Assembly: GCA_025350505.1 (NCBI GenBank)
Contig: JANXXS010000417.1
Location: forward strand, 1 to 44,144
Direction: 5' to 3'
Length of the DNA stretch: 44,144 nucleotides
DNA from: Burkholderiales bacterium
GTDB lineage: Bacteria; Pseudomonadota; Gammaproteobacteria; Burkholderiales; Burkholderiaceae_C
The position numbers and the translations under genes were made by a program. Position 1 is the first letter of the stretch, and the number at the start of each line of letters is the position of its first letter. The notes under the pieces were generated by a model. It saw only the letters and a program-made list of their open reading frames with translations, ran no database searches and was not told where the DNA came from. This document shows positions 19,860 through 26,797 of this stretch, in pieces.

Positions 19860-20140
19860 GCGCGGCGGCTGCCGTCGCTGGTGTCGTGTCGTCGGCCGAT
19901 GCCGCACGACGCAGCTCGAACATGGCCAGGGACGCCGCCACCGCCGCCGCCAGGGTGACGGCGCAGAACACCGACGAAGCGAACAACCGCGCGAACTCGA
20001 AGACGCCCGACAGCGCCGCGGCGATGGCAGCGAACGTGCTGTCCGGCAAGGCGGGGCAGAGTGGCACCATGCTCACCGGCCCGTCCGGCATCGACCAGTC
20101 GCGACTCACGCTCGGCAAGTCCACCCTGCTCGGGGGCTGA
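19808..20140 (+). CDS. Small membrane-associated virion-region protein (110 aa)
   Basis: Good ribosome-binding site (GAAAGGAAAG) before the ATG. The first 27 residues (TAATWLAIGSGVSAAAAVAG) form a hydrophobic small-residue helix, then come Ala-rich charged helices (RRSSNMARDAATAAARV). It resembles short holin-like or ejection-associated proteins but is not recognised. Confidence 0.6.
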   Translation: MAFGWTAATWLAIGSGVSAAAAVAGVVSSADAARRSSNMARDAATAAARVTAQNTDEANNRANSKTPDSAAAMAANVLSGKAGQSGTMLTGPSGIDQSRLTLGKSTLLGG

Positions 20141-20143
20141 TCG

Positions 20144-20377
20144 ATGAGCACTCCCGACTTTGTCAAGGGCCTGGCCCAGCTCCACAAGGACCAGGCCAAG
20201 GTCACCGCCGCGACGCAGCCCGCGTCGAGCAACGCCGGCCCGCTCGAGCGCTGGCGCGCGAGCATCGCTACGCCGGTCGTCCAGCACGGCCCCGCCGCGC
20301 CGGCACCGTTCCACACGCACGCCAAGATCAGCGCGGTCGACGCGTGGCGCGCGGCCATTGCCACGACGAAGGTCTGA
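20144..20377 (+). CDS. Small protein before the portal (77 aa)
   Basis: MSTPDFVKGLAQLHKDQAKV opens it. An unusual internal duplication follows: PLERWRASIATPVV and AVDAWRAAIATTKV are two copies of a (D/E)xWRAxIAT motif about 35 residues apart. That could bind two sites on a partner such as portal or capsid. It ends 1 bp before the portal GTG. Confidence 0.6.
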   Translation: MSTPDFVKGLAQLHKDQAKVTAATQPASSNAGPLERWRASIATPVVQHGPAAPAPFHTHAKISAVDAWRAAIATTKV

Positions 20378-20378
20378 C

Positions 20379-22124
20379 GTGGTCGACTCCTACGCCAGCT
20401 CGACGAACCCCATCCAGCAACGCAGCGACCTGCTGCGCCGCTGGGGCGAGCTGAAGACCGAGCGAGCCACCTGGATGGCGCAGTGGCAGGAGCTGAGCCG
20501 CTTCCTGCTGCCACGCAACGGCCGCTACTTCGTGCAGGACCACAACAAGGGCAACCGCCGGCACAACAGCATCTACGACAACACCGGCACGCGCGCCGCC
20601 GGCGTGCTCGCCGCCGGGCTGATGGCCAACATGACCTCGCCCGCGCGCCCGTGGTTCCGCCTCGAGACGCCAGACAAGGATCTGAACAAGCATCAGCCGG
20701 TGAAGGTCTGGCTGGCCCAGGTCACCCAGCTCATGCTCGACGTGTTCGCGAAGTCGAACACCTACCGCGCGCTGCACCACTCCTACAAGGAGCTAGGCGT
20801 GTTCGGCACCGAGGCGTCGATCACGATGGACGACTTTGACAACGTCATCCATCACCACAGCCTGACGGTGGGTGAGTTCGCCATCGCCACGAACTACAAA
20901 GGCACGGTCGACACGTTAGGCCGCGAGTTCGAGAAGACCGTCAGCGAGGTCGTGCGCGAGTTCGGCCGCGACAACTGCAGCACCGCGGTGAAGAACCTCT
21001 ACGACCGCGGCGCACTTGGCCAGTGGGTGCCGATCATCCACATCATCGAGCCGCGGGCCGACCGCGATCCGTCGAGCAAGCTGGCCCGCGACATGGCGTG
21101 GCGCGACTGCTATTTCGAGACCGGCGCGCAGGCCGGCACGTACCTCCGCGACGGCGGCTTCAAGTCGTTTCCTGCGCTGGTGTCGCGTTGGGACGTTGCC
21201 GGCGGCGACATCTACGGCAACAGCCCCGGCCAGGAGACGCTGGGCGACGTCAAGCAGCTCCAGCAGGAGCAGCTCCGCAAGGCGCAGGCCATCGACTACA
21301 AGACGAAGCCGCCCCTGCAAGCCCCGACCTCGATGAAGAACAGCGAGGTCGAGATGATGCCAGGCGGCATCAGCTACTACGACGGCGTGACGCCGGGCGC
21401 CGGCATCCGCTCCGCGTTCGAAGTCAACCTCGACCTCAGCCATTTGCTCGAGGACATTCGCGACGTGCGCGAGCGCGTGAAGGCCGGCTTCTACGCCGAC
21501 CTCTGGCTCGCGCTCGAGCAGGTTGACCAGGGCAAGATGACGGCCTACGAAGTCGCCGAGCGCAAGGAAGAGAAGCTCCTGCTGCTCGGCCCGACTAGCG
21601 AGCGCCTCCACAACGAGAAACTCTCGCCGCTGATCCAGTCCACCTTCGACCGGATGATCGCGGCCGGCATGGTGCCGCAACCGCCGCAAGAGCTGCACGG
21701 CATGCAGCTCAACATCAACTTCATCTCGATGCTGGCCCAGGCGCAGCGCGCGATCGGCACTAACAACATCGACCGGTTCGTCGCCAACCTCGGCCAGATC
21801 GCCACGATCAAGCCGGGCGTGCTCGACAACTTCGACGAGGACCAGTGGGCCGCGCAGTACAGCGACATGCTGGGCGTGGACCCGACGCTGATCGTCGCCG
21901 GCGACAAGGTCGCGATGATGCGCAAGGCCCGCGCCGAGCAGCAGCAGGAGGTGCAGCGGGCCGGCCTGGCCAACAGCGCGGCCGACACGGCGCAGAAGCT
22001 GGCCGCCTCACCGACCAACACGAACAACGCCCTCACCGAGCTATCGAAAGGGGCCGGCGCCACGCTCGCCGGCGGCGCGCAGCGCCCGAGCGGCGTGACC
22101 TCGGGCCTCACCGGTTACTCCTAA
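20379..22124 (+). CDS. Portal (head-to-tail connector) protein, podovirus type
   Basis: A 581-aa protein. The start is GTG at 20379, one base after the previous stop; the longer in-frame extension is a shadow of that gene. Typical podovirus connector features are WGELKTERATWMAQWQELSR, FLLPRNGRYF, GTRAAGVLAAGLMANMTSPA, RPWFRLETPD and YKELGVFGTEASI. A late acidic region follows (VQRAGLANSAADTAQKLAAS). It forms the dodecameric DNA gate to which terminase and tail dock. Confidence 0.92.
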   Translation: MVDSYASSTNPIQQRSDLLRRWGELKTERATWMAQWQELSRFLLPRNGRYFVQDHNKGNRRHNSIYDNTGTRAAGVLAAGLMANMTSPARPWFRLETPDKDLNKHQPVKVWLAQVTQLMLDVFAKSNTYRALHHSYKELGVFGTEASITMDDFDNVIHHHSLTVGEFAIATNYKGTVDTLGREFEKTVSEVVREFGRDNCSTAVKNLYDRGALGQWVPIIHIIEPRADRDPSSKLARDMAWRDCYFETGAQAGTYLRDGGFKSFPALVSRWDVAGGDIYGNSPGQETLGDVKQLQQEQLRKAQAIDYKTKPPLQAPTSMKNSEVEMMPGGISYYDGVTPGAGIRSAFEVNLDLSHLLEDIRDVRERVKAGFYADLWLALEQVDQGKMTAYEVAERKEEKLLLLGPTSERLHNEKLSPLIQSTFDRMIAAGMVPQPPQELHGMQLNINFISMLAQAQRAIGTNNIDRFVANLGQIATIKPGVLDNFDEDQWAAQYSDMLGVDPTLIVAGDKVAMMRKARAEQQQEVQRAGLANSAADTAQKLAASPTNTNNALTELSKGAGATLAGGAQRPSGVTSGLTGYS

Positions 22125-22137
22125 ACGAAATAAACGT

Positions 22138-22461
22138 ATGGCACTCACCAGCATGAAAGTCACGAAGGCCGAAGCGAAAGCAGAAGCCGCTGAAGCGATC
22201 GGCGCCGCCGACACCCAGCCCGAATTCCCGTGGGGGCTGTCGATCGCTATCGACGACGACACCATGCAAAAGCTCGGCATGACCACGGTCCCGACGACTG
22301 GCAAGAGGTTCACCATCACCGCGCTCGCCGTCGTGACGAACACGAGCCAGTACAGCACGGTCGGCAAAGACGGCGAGTCGAGCTTCAGCCTGCAGATCAC
22401 CGCGATGGAGTTGATGCCTGGCGGCGACGGGAACGCGGCCTCGAAAATCTACGGCGGCTGA
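22138..22461 (+). CDS. Capsid staple-like protein
   Basis: A 107-aa protein of the form MALTSMKVTKAEAKAEA, then EFPWGLSIAIDDDTMQKLGM, PTTGKRFTITALAVV and SSFSLQITAMELMPG. This small beta-rich protein is found between portal and scaffold in BPP-1-like and related phages. From memory it resembles the phage capsid staple family that clamps neighbouring capsomers. Preceded by an AAACGAAA purine stretch rather than a strong Shine-Dalgarno. Confidence 0.65.
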   Translation: MALTSMKVTKAEAKAEAAEAIGAADTQPEFPWGLSIAIDDDTMQKLGMTTVPTTGKRFTITALAVVTNTSQYSTVGKDGESSFSLQITAMELMPGGDGNAASKIYGG

Positions 22462-22462
22462 A

Positions 22463-22476
22463 GTTCCAATAGGCCA
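22463..22476 (+). promoter_or_regulatory. Late leader motif, copy 2
   Basis: GTTCCAATAGGCCA in the 41-bp gap after the staple gene stop, ending 27 bp before the GTG of the Bbp19-like gene. Confidence 0.65.
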
Positions 22477-22502
22477 CGCCCCCTGAACCACATTCCATTC
22501 CT

Positions 22503-22802
22503 GTGAGCAACGAACACGAAGAACAGCACCCCGAGGCAGCGACGCGCAGCAACGTGAAGCTCGCCAAGAGGCAGGTCGAAGCGAACGACATCCGCTGGCT
22601 GATGTCGTCAAAACAAGGGCGCCGCGTGATGGCCCGATTCGTCGAGCACTGCGGCGTGTACCGGAGCACGTTCACTGGCAACAGTGAAACATTCTTCAAG
22701 GAGGGCATGCGCAACGTCGGGCTGTTCCTGGTGGCCGAGATTCACCGCCACGCGCCCGAAGCGTATGCCCAGATGACCAACGAGACGAGAACCACCGAAT
22801 GA
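22503..22802 (+). CDS. Bbp19-like phage protein
   Basis: A 99-aa protein with GTG start. The core DIRWLMSSKQGRRVMARFVE, CGVYRSTFTGNSETFFKEGM, then RNVGLFLVAEIHRHAPEAY is the Bbp19-type domain, named after Bordetella phage BPP-1 and of unknown function. It lies before the scaffold as in that phage group. The stop overlaps the scaffold start (ATGA). Confidence 0.75.
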   Translation: MSNEHEEQHPEAATRSNVKLAKRQVEANDIRWLMSSKQGRRVMARFVEHCGVYRSTFTGNSETFFKEGMRNVGLFLVAEIHRHAPEAYAQMTNETRTTE

Positions 22803-23479
22803 CGATGCTGACCGCTGACACCGCCCCCGCCGCTGCACCCGCTGCCGCGCCTGCTCCCGCCGCTGCCGCTGCAGTGCCGGCCGCCGCGCCTGCCGCCCCC
22901 GCACCGGCCGCGCCAGCGCCCGCATCCCCGACCCCAGCAGAGCCTGGCGCAGCCAGCCCCGCGGCAGACGGCACAGCGGAACCCGCGGCGAAGCCCGCGG
23001 TGGATGTTGCGCCCGAGAAGTACGCCGACTTCGCCAAGCCCGCCGGTGTCGAGACCCTCGACCCGGCCGTGGTTGCCGAGGTCAGCGCTCTCGCCAAGGA
23101 GCTGAACCTGACCCAGGAGAAAGCGCAGAGGGTGCTCGACGCACGTCTCTCGCAATCCGCGGCCTACGTCAACACGCAGGTCGAGACGATCGCAGCCCTC
23201 CACATCGAGTGGCAAGGGCAGGTCAAGGTAGACAAGGAGATCGGCGGCGACAAGCTCGCCGAGAACCTCGCCGCCGCCAACGCCGCGATGAAAGCGACAA
23301 GCACCCCGCAGCTCATTGCCCTGTTGGACAAGAGCGGCCTCGGAAACCATCCCGAGGTCATTCGCCACTTCTTCAAGATCGCACCGGCTTTCGCCGAAGG
23401 CAGACACGTCCCTGGCGGCAAAGCGCCGACGGGTGACAGCAAGTCGCACGCGAACGTCCTGTACCCCACTGCTGCGTAG
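22799..23479 (+). CDS. Probable head scaffolding protein
   Basis: A 226-aa protein. Residues ~8-65 are almost pure Ala and Pro, a disordered region. Then come VDVAPEKYADFAKP, helices rich in Leu/Lys (VSALAKELNLTQEKAQRVLD) and WQGQVKVDKEIGGDKLAENL. The C-terminus reads NHPEVIRHFFKIAPAFAEG and VPGGKAP. Position directly before the major capsid gene, helical content and disordered N-terminus all fit a scaffold that is lost on maturation. The Ala/Pro run is an internal DNA low-complexity tract. Confidence 0.75.
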   Translation: MTMLTADTAPAAAPAAAPAPAAAAAVPAAAPAAPAPAAPAPASPTPAEPGAASPAADGTAEPAAKPAVDVAPEKYADFAKPAGVETLDPAVVAEVSALAKELNLTQEKAQRVLDARLSQSAAYVNTQVETIAALHIEWQGQVKVDKEIGGDKLAENLAAANAAMKATSTPQLIALLDKSGLGNHPEVIRHFFKIAPAFAEGRHVPGGKAPTGDSKSHANVLYPTAA

Positions 23480-23492
23480 GTTCGCCCTACGC
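23474..23492 (+). other. Hairpin before the major capsid gene
   Basis: GCGTAGG-TTCGC-CCTACGC, a perfect 7-bp stem spanning the scaffold stop codon, 28 bp before the capsid ATG. It lacks a T-run, so it is more likely an mRNA stability or processing element for the abundant capsid message than a terminator. Confidence 0.4.
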
Positions 23493-23520
23493 TTGACCAA
23501 CTGATAAACGAAAGCACACC

Positions 23521-24543
23521 ATGGCACTCCTCTCCACCGGCGCCCTGACCCTCGCAGACTGGGCCAAGCGTCTCGACCCCGACGGTCAAGTCCCCGCCGT
23601 CGCCGAGCTGCTCACGCAGACGAACGAAATCCTCGAAGACGCCGTCTTCATGGAAGGCAACCTGCCGACCGGTCACCGCTTGACGATCCGCACGGGTCTG
23701 CCCCAGGTCTTCTATCGCATGATCAACCAGGGCGTCCCGACTTCCAAGTCGCTGACCGCCCAGATCGATGAGGCCTGCGGCATCCTCGAGGCCCGCTCGC
23801 ACATCGACGTCGAGCTGGCGAAGCTCAACGGCAACACGTCCGCCTTCCGCCTCTCGGAAGACAGCGCGTTCATCGAGGCCATGAACCAGACGATGGCCGG
23901 CGCCATGTTCTACGGCAACCCGTCCACCGATCCACGCCAGTTCCTGGGCCTGCAGACGCGCTACAGCGCCATCGCCGGCGCCGGAAACGCGCAGAACATC
24001 CTCGACGCCGGCGGTACGGGCAGCAACAACGCCTCCATCTACCTGGTGGTCTGGGGTGAGAACACCGTGTTCTGCCCGTTCCCGAAGGGTTCGAAGGCCG
24101 GTCTGATGCATCAAGACCTCGGCGAAGAGTCGGTGCCTGACGTGAACAACAACTTCTTCCAGGCGCTCCGCGCCCTGTACCAGTGGAAGAACGGCGTTGC
24201 GGTCAAGGACTGGCGCTACATCGTCCGTATCTGCAACATCAACGTGACCGACCTGACGACCCAAGCGACCACGCAGTCGGCGACCGCCGCGACGCAGATC
24301 ATCAACCTGATGAGCCGCGCGCTCGACCGCGTGCCGAACCTGTCGGCCGGCCGCGCCGTGTTCTACGCGAACCGCACCGTGTACTCGATGCTCCGCGTGG
24401 CCGCCCTTGGCAAGTCGAACGCCGCGCTGTCCATCACCCAGGCCCTCACGCAGTTCGGCACGCCGTACGCGCTGACGAGCTTCCTGGGCGTGCCGCTGCG
24501 CAAGGTCGACCAGCTCCTCAACACCGAGACCCGCGTGGTCTAA
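23521..24543 (+). CDS. Major capsid protein (BPP-1-like, HK97 fold expected)
   Basis: A 340-aa protein. It starts MALLSTGALTLADWAKRLDP. Family-typical parts follow: PAVAELLTQTNEILEDAVFM, GNLPTGHRLTIRTGLPQVFY, ELAKLNGNTSAFRLSEDSAF and MFYGNPSTDPRQFLGLQTRY. Then come VVWGENTVFCPFPKG and FLGVPLRKVDQLL. The order scaffold, capsid, cement is that of BPP-1. The start is preceded by CGAAAGCACACC, the same leader as the cement gene and, in part, the metallophosphoesterase gene. No delta domain or protease cleavage is apparent. Confidence 0.92.
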   Translation: MALLSTGALTLADWAKRLDPDGQVPAVAELLTQTNEILEDAVFMEGNLPTGHRLTIRTGLPQVFYRMINQGVPTSKSLTAQIDEACGILEARSHIDVELAKLNGNTSAFRLSEDSAFIEAMNQTMAGAMFYGNPSTDPRQFLGLQTRYSAIAGAGNAQNILDAGGTGSNNASIYLVVWGENTVFCPFPKGSKAGLMHQDLGEESVPDVNNNFFQALRALYQWKNGVAVKDWRYIVRICNINVTDLTTQATTQSATAATQIINLMSRALDRVPNLSAGRAVFYANRTVYSMLRVAALGKSNAALSITQALTQFGTPYALTSFLGVPLRKVDQLLNTETRVV

Positions 24544-24599
24544 AGACCGGACCGGCCGCCTCCACGGGGCCTCCGCTCCCAACTCATCGAAAGCACACC

Positions 24600-25091
24600 A
24601 TGATCCTCGACAACTTCGCGTTCCTCTCCGGCGCCGTGTCGGCCGCCGGAGTCCTCACCGGCCAGGCGGCCAACGGCGCCGGCAACGTGCTCGGCACGAA
24701 CACGATGGACCTGGCCCCGCTGACCATCGGCGCAAACCAGGCTCCGGACGAAGGCGCGGGCGAACAGCTCAGCGTCGTGTTCAGCGTCATCACGGCGCCG
24801 ACCGTCGGCACGAACGTCCAGTTCCAGCTCATCCACGCCGACGACGCCGCGCTGTCGGTCAACGTCGAAGTGCTGAACCAGACCGACTCGTTCGCCATCG
24901 CCAAGCTGCCGGCGGGCACGGTCGTCCCCCTCGGCTGGGACCCGACGGCCCCGTATGTGCCGCGCCGCTACTTCGGCGTGCGCTACGTCAACACCGGCGC
25001 CATCGCGACGTTCACCGTCGCTGCTGCGCTCGTGAAGAACGTCCAGGGCGTGAAGAACATCTTCTATCGGAACGGCTTCGCCGTCCTGTAA
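24600..25091 (+). CDS. Bbp16-like capsid cement protein
   Basis: A 163-aa beta-rich protein: MILDNFAFLSGAVSAAGVLT, SVVFSVITAPTVGTNVQFQL, YVPRRYFGVRYVN and VKNVQGVKNIFYRNGFAVL. The family is the cement/decoration protein Bbp16 of phage BPP-1, which clasps capsomers on the outer surface. It is the last gene before a strong terminator, so it is co-transcribed with the major capsid gene. Leader CGAAAGCACACC before the ATG. Confidence 0.85.
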   Translation: MILDNFAFLSGAVSAAGVLTGQAANGAGNVLGTNTMDLAPLTIGANQAPDEGAGEQLSVVFSVITAPTVGTNVQFQLIHADDAALSVNVEVLNQTDSFAIAKLPAGTVVPLGWDPTAPYVPRRYFGVRYVNTGAIATFTVAAALVKNVQGVKNIFYRNGFAVL

Positions 25092-25112
25092 GCAGCCCCC
25101 TGCTTCCTTCAC

Positions 25113-25134
25113 AGCCGCCTTCGGGCGGCTTTTC
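25113..25134 (+). terminator. Rho-independent terminator after the capsid genes
   Basis: AGCCGCC-TTCG-GGCGGCT followed by TTTC: a 7-bp GC stem, a stable tetraloop and a short T-run. It lies 22 bp after the cement stop, where capsid transcription would be damped. Confidence 0.85.
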
Positions 25135-25175
25135 GGGTGCAACCCCCGCCTCACCTACGCGAAAGGGCGAACCCC

Positions 25176-25571
25176 ATGTCCCAAGATTCCATCCACCTCG
25201 TCGAAGACAAAGGCCAGCCGGTCAAGTACACGGTCCTCGAGAAGTCGCTGATCGGCAACGAGATCTTTGAAGCCGGCCAGATCGCCGAGTACGCCGGCCT
25301 GCCGAGCGAGAACCTCGCGCCCCAGTGCGACATCGGCCATGCCCGCTATCAGGAATACCTGGTGAGCAACGCCGCGCGTGTCGCCAAGGTGCGCGACCAG
25401 TACGCGGCCGAAACGGGCGGGATCGACTCGAAGGCGTTCGCGGCGGCCATCGCCTTGGCGATCGCTGAGTCGCGCGCCGGTGACGACGAACGCGTCGCGA
25501 AGATCGTCGCGTCCGTCCTCGCGGCCCAGAAGGCCGCTGTCGACGGCAGGGCGACGAAGAGCCTGGCGTAA
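25176..25571 (+). CDS. Unknown virion-region protein (131 aa)
   Basis: The ATG at 25176 has GAAAGGGCGA upstream. The start reads MSQDSIHLVEDKGQPVKYTV, then EKSLIGNEIFEAGQIAEYAG and a helical end (KAFAAAIALAIAESRAGDDE). The N-terminus looks like a small beta domain seen in head-tail region proteins; the C-terminal helix may multimerise. Flanked by a terminator and a strong hairpin, so it may be expressed separately. No firm family. Confidence 0.65.
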   Translation: MSQDSIHLVEDKGQPVKYTVLEKSLIGNEIFEAGQIAEYAGLPSENLAPQCDIGHARYQEYLVSNAARVAKVRDQYAAETGGIDSKAFAAAIALAIAESRAGDDERVAKIVASVLAAQKAAVDGRATKSLA

Positions 25572-25594
25572 CCCGCGCCCAGGCGCAGCCCAGA

Positions 25595-25619
25595 GACCGG
25601 GCGCCACGAGCGCCCGGTC
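25595..25619 (+). terminator. Strong hairpin, possible terminator or attenuator
   Basis: GACCGGGCGC-CACGA-GCGCCCGGTC, a perfect 10-bp stem with a 5-nt loop in the 68-bp gap between two head genes. No T-run follows (GTCCTTG), so termination is uncertain; it may instead protect or process the transcript. Confidence 0.5.
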
Positions 25620-25639
25620 GTCCTTGAAAAGGAAACACC

Positions 25640-26092
25640 GTGGCAGACAAGACTGGTTCCTCCCCCTACGACACCTCGATCGTCCAGCGATACCGCGACA
25701 TGGGCGACGCAACCTTCGCGCCGGTCAACGTGACAATCGCGCGCCCGGCCGACGTCAACTCCTCGTCGGGCAACGTCGCCAACGCAATCGCGACGGCAAC
25801 GCTCGCCGCAGCCGCGGGCAAGACGACGTACATCACGGGGTTCGAGGTGACAGGCTCCGGCGCAACAGCCGGGGCCCCTGCCCTCGTCACGGTCGCCGGC
25901 GTCGCTGGCGGCACGATGACCTACGTTCTCCCGGTCGTCACCGGAGTCACGCTGGCGAACGCGCCGCTGATCGTCGCGTTCCCGAACCCGATCCCCGCGA
26001 GTGCCCTCAACACGGCGATTGCGGTCGCAGTGCCGGCGCTCGGTGTAGGCAACACCAACAGCGCGGCCGTCGCCCACGGCTTCCAGATCTAG
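25640..26092 (+). CDS. Beta-rich virion protein of unknown role (150 aa)
   Basis: GTG start with AAAAGGAAA upstream. The sequence alternates Ala/Gly/Thr/Val as in a surface beta-sandwich: KTTYITGFEVTGSGATAGAP, then ALVTVAGVAGGTMTYVLPVV and a hydrophobic C-terminal pattern (ALNTAIAVAVPALG). From memory such proteins stand between cement and tail-tube genes in related podoviruses and may decorate the head. Function not established. Confidence 0.6.
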   Translation: MADKTGSSPYDTSIVQRYRDMGDATFAPVNVTIARPADVNSSSGNVANAIATATLAAAAGKTTYITGFEVTGSGATAGAPALVTVAGVAGGTMTYVLPVVTGVTLANAPLIVAFPNPIPASALNTAIAVAVPALGVGNTNSAAVAHGFQI

Positions 26093-26101
26093 GAGCCACT
26101 C

Positions 26102-26797
26102 GTGGCCTCGGAAGTTGATATTTCAAACATCGCGCTGGCCCACCTCGGCGACGCGGCGAATATCCAGAGCATCTCGCCGCCGGACGGTAGCGCGCAGGCG
26201 GAGCACTGCCAGCGCTTCCTGTCGGTCGCCAGAGACTCGCTCATGGAGATGCACGACTGGGGCTTCGCGACGCGTCGCGTCGCGCTGGCCCTTCTCTCGA
26301 CGAACCCAGCCTCCGGCTGGGCCTACTGCTACGCGCAGCCGGCCGACCTCCTCAACTCGATCTCTGTCCTCGACCCCGCGGCGCAGGACGACACGAGCGT
26401 CGGGCTGAACACCTACAGCTCGTGGATCGAGACCCCACAGCCGGTCGGCGGCGTATACACCCCGCAGCCGTACTCGCTCGAAAGCGCGACCGACGGCACC
26501 GACATCTTGCTGACCAACCAGGCCGGCGCCGTGCTCCGCTACGTCGCGCGCGTGACCGACCCGAACAAGTTCTCTCCGCTCTTCGTCGACTGCCTGACCT
26601 GGTCGCTGGCCGCCATGCTCGCCGGACCCGTGATGAAGGGCAAGGAAGGCGCAAGCATGGGCGCGAGCTGCCGCATGATCGCATTCGGCCGTGACGGCAA
26701 GAGCGGGCTGTTCGGCCAGGCCGTTGCGTCCGACTCCGGCCAGAAGCGCGCCACGACGCGGGACCGCCACCAGGTCTCCTGGATCAACGGGCGATGA
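26102..26797 (+). CDS. Tail tube protein A-like adaptor (T7 gp11 type)
   Basis: A 231-aa protein with GTG start. It begins with the gp11-like pattern VDISNIALAHLGDAANIQSI. Then come CQRFLSVARDSLMEMHDWGF, ATRRVALALL, WAYCYAQPADLL and LRYVARVTDPNKFSPLFVDC. It would form the adaptor ring under the portal. The stop overlaps the next gene by 4 nt, as gp11/gp12 pairs often do. Confidence 0.85.
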   Translation: MASEVDISNIALAHLGDAANIQSISPPDGSAQAEHCQRFLSVARDSLMEMHDWGFATRRVALALLSTNPASGWAYCYAQPADLLNSISVLDPAAQDDTSVGLNTYSSWIETPQPVGGVYTPQPYSLESATDGTDILLTNQAGAVLRYVARVTDPNKFSPLFVDCLTWSLAAMLAGPVMKGKEGASMGASCRMIAFGRDGKSGLFGQAVASDSGQKRATTRDRHQVSWINGR

